Assembly: GCA_024305405.1 (NCBI GenBank)
Contig: JAKNDB010000027.1
Span: forward strand, 178,580-242,579
Direction: 5' to 3'
DNA: 64,000 nt
From: Dirofilaria immitis
Taxonomy: Eukaryota; Nematoda; Chromadorea; Rhabditida; Onchocercidae
Made by a program: the position numbers and the translations under genes. Shown here piece after piece: positions 63,951 through 64,000 of this stretch (its first letter is position 1; each line of letters begins with the position of its first letter). The notes below the pieces were generated by a model. The model did no database searches. It saw only the letters and a program-made list of their open reading frames with translations, and was not told the origin of the DNA.

Positions 63951-64000
63951 AAGTAGAAAGAAGTTATCATTCAAGGTCTATTAGTTATTTCTTTTTCAAT

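Overview
The window is nuclear DNA from a parasitic nematode, most likely a filarial (onchocercid) worm. It is extremely AT-rich, with small exons, GTAAGT/GTATGT-type donors and TTTCAG acceptors. It holds two clear nematode orthologues and a decayed fragment of a bacterial RNA polymerase beta-prime gene, which in a filarial genome points to a past or present Wolbachia symbiont. No tRNA, rRNA or CRISPR was seen. The genes are split into many small exons, so I built the gene models by hand by matching splice phases.

Layout. (1) 562-10257, + strand: an FE65/FEH-1 type adaptor (WW domain plus two PTB domains), 14 exons whose summed length is a multiple of three (about 676 residues). (2) 10.4-27.1 kb: a gene-poor stretch of microsatellites, minisatellites, perfect inverted repeats and recurring TGATAA/TTATCA motifs. 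(3) 27190-40814, + strand: a membrane protein with the order signal peptide, NIDO, EGF-like, calcium-binding EGF, second NIDO, stalk, transmembrane helix, short cytoplasmic tail. This matches nematode DEX-1. It has two alternative last exons and three single-base frame discrepancies. (4) 44.06-48.25 kb, - strand: a dead long-chain acyl-CoA synthetase (ACSL3/4-like) recognisable over seven blocks. (5) 48.4-50.2 kb (perhaps to 51.3 kb): a broken BEL/Pao retroelement. (6) 51.9-64.0 kb: a rearranged region with two tandem copies of an unrecognised - strand gene. It carries a PAM2-like (PABP-binding) motif and tandemly duplicated Q/N/M-rich exons; both copies have frame breaks. Between the copies lies the rpoC fragment (58.56-58.96 kb). 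At the right edge is an inverted copy of the left copy's 5' flank, which predicts a third, head-to-head copy just beyond the window.

The two intact genes are unrelated in function: FEH-1 is an intracellular adaptor for APP-like receptors, and DEX-1 is an apical matrix/adhesion protein. The right 20 kb is a graveyard of a pseudogene, a retroelement, an endosymbiont insertion and duplicated fast-evolving genes. Single-base indels recur in otherwise conserved exons, many next to homopolymers. Assembly error therefore has to be separated from true decay before the frame-broken genes are called dead.
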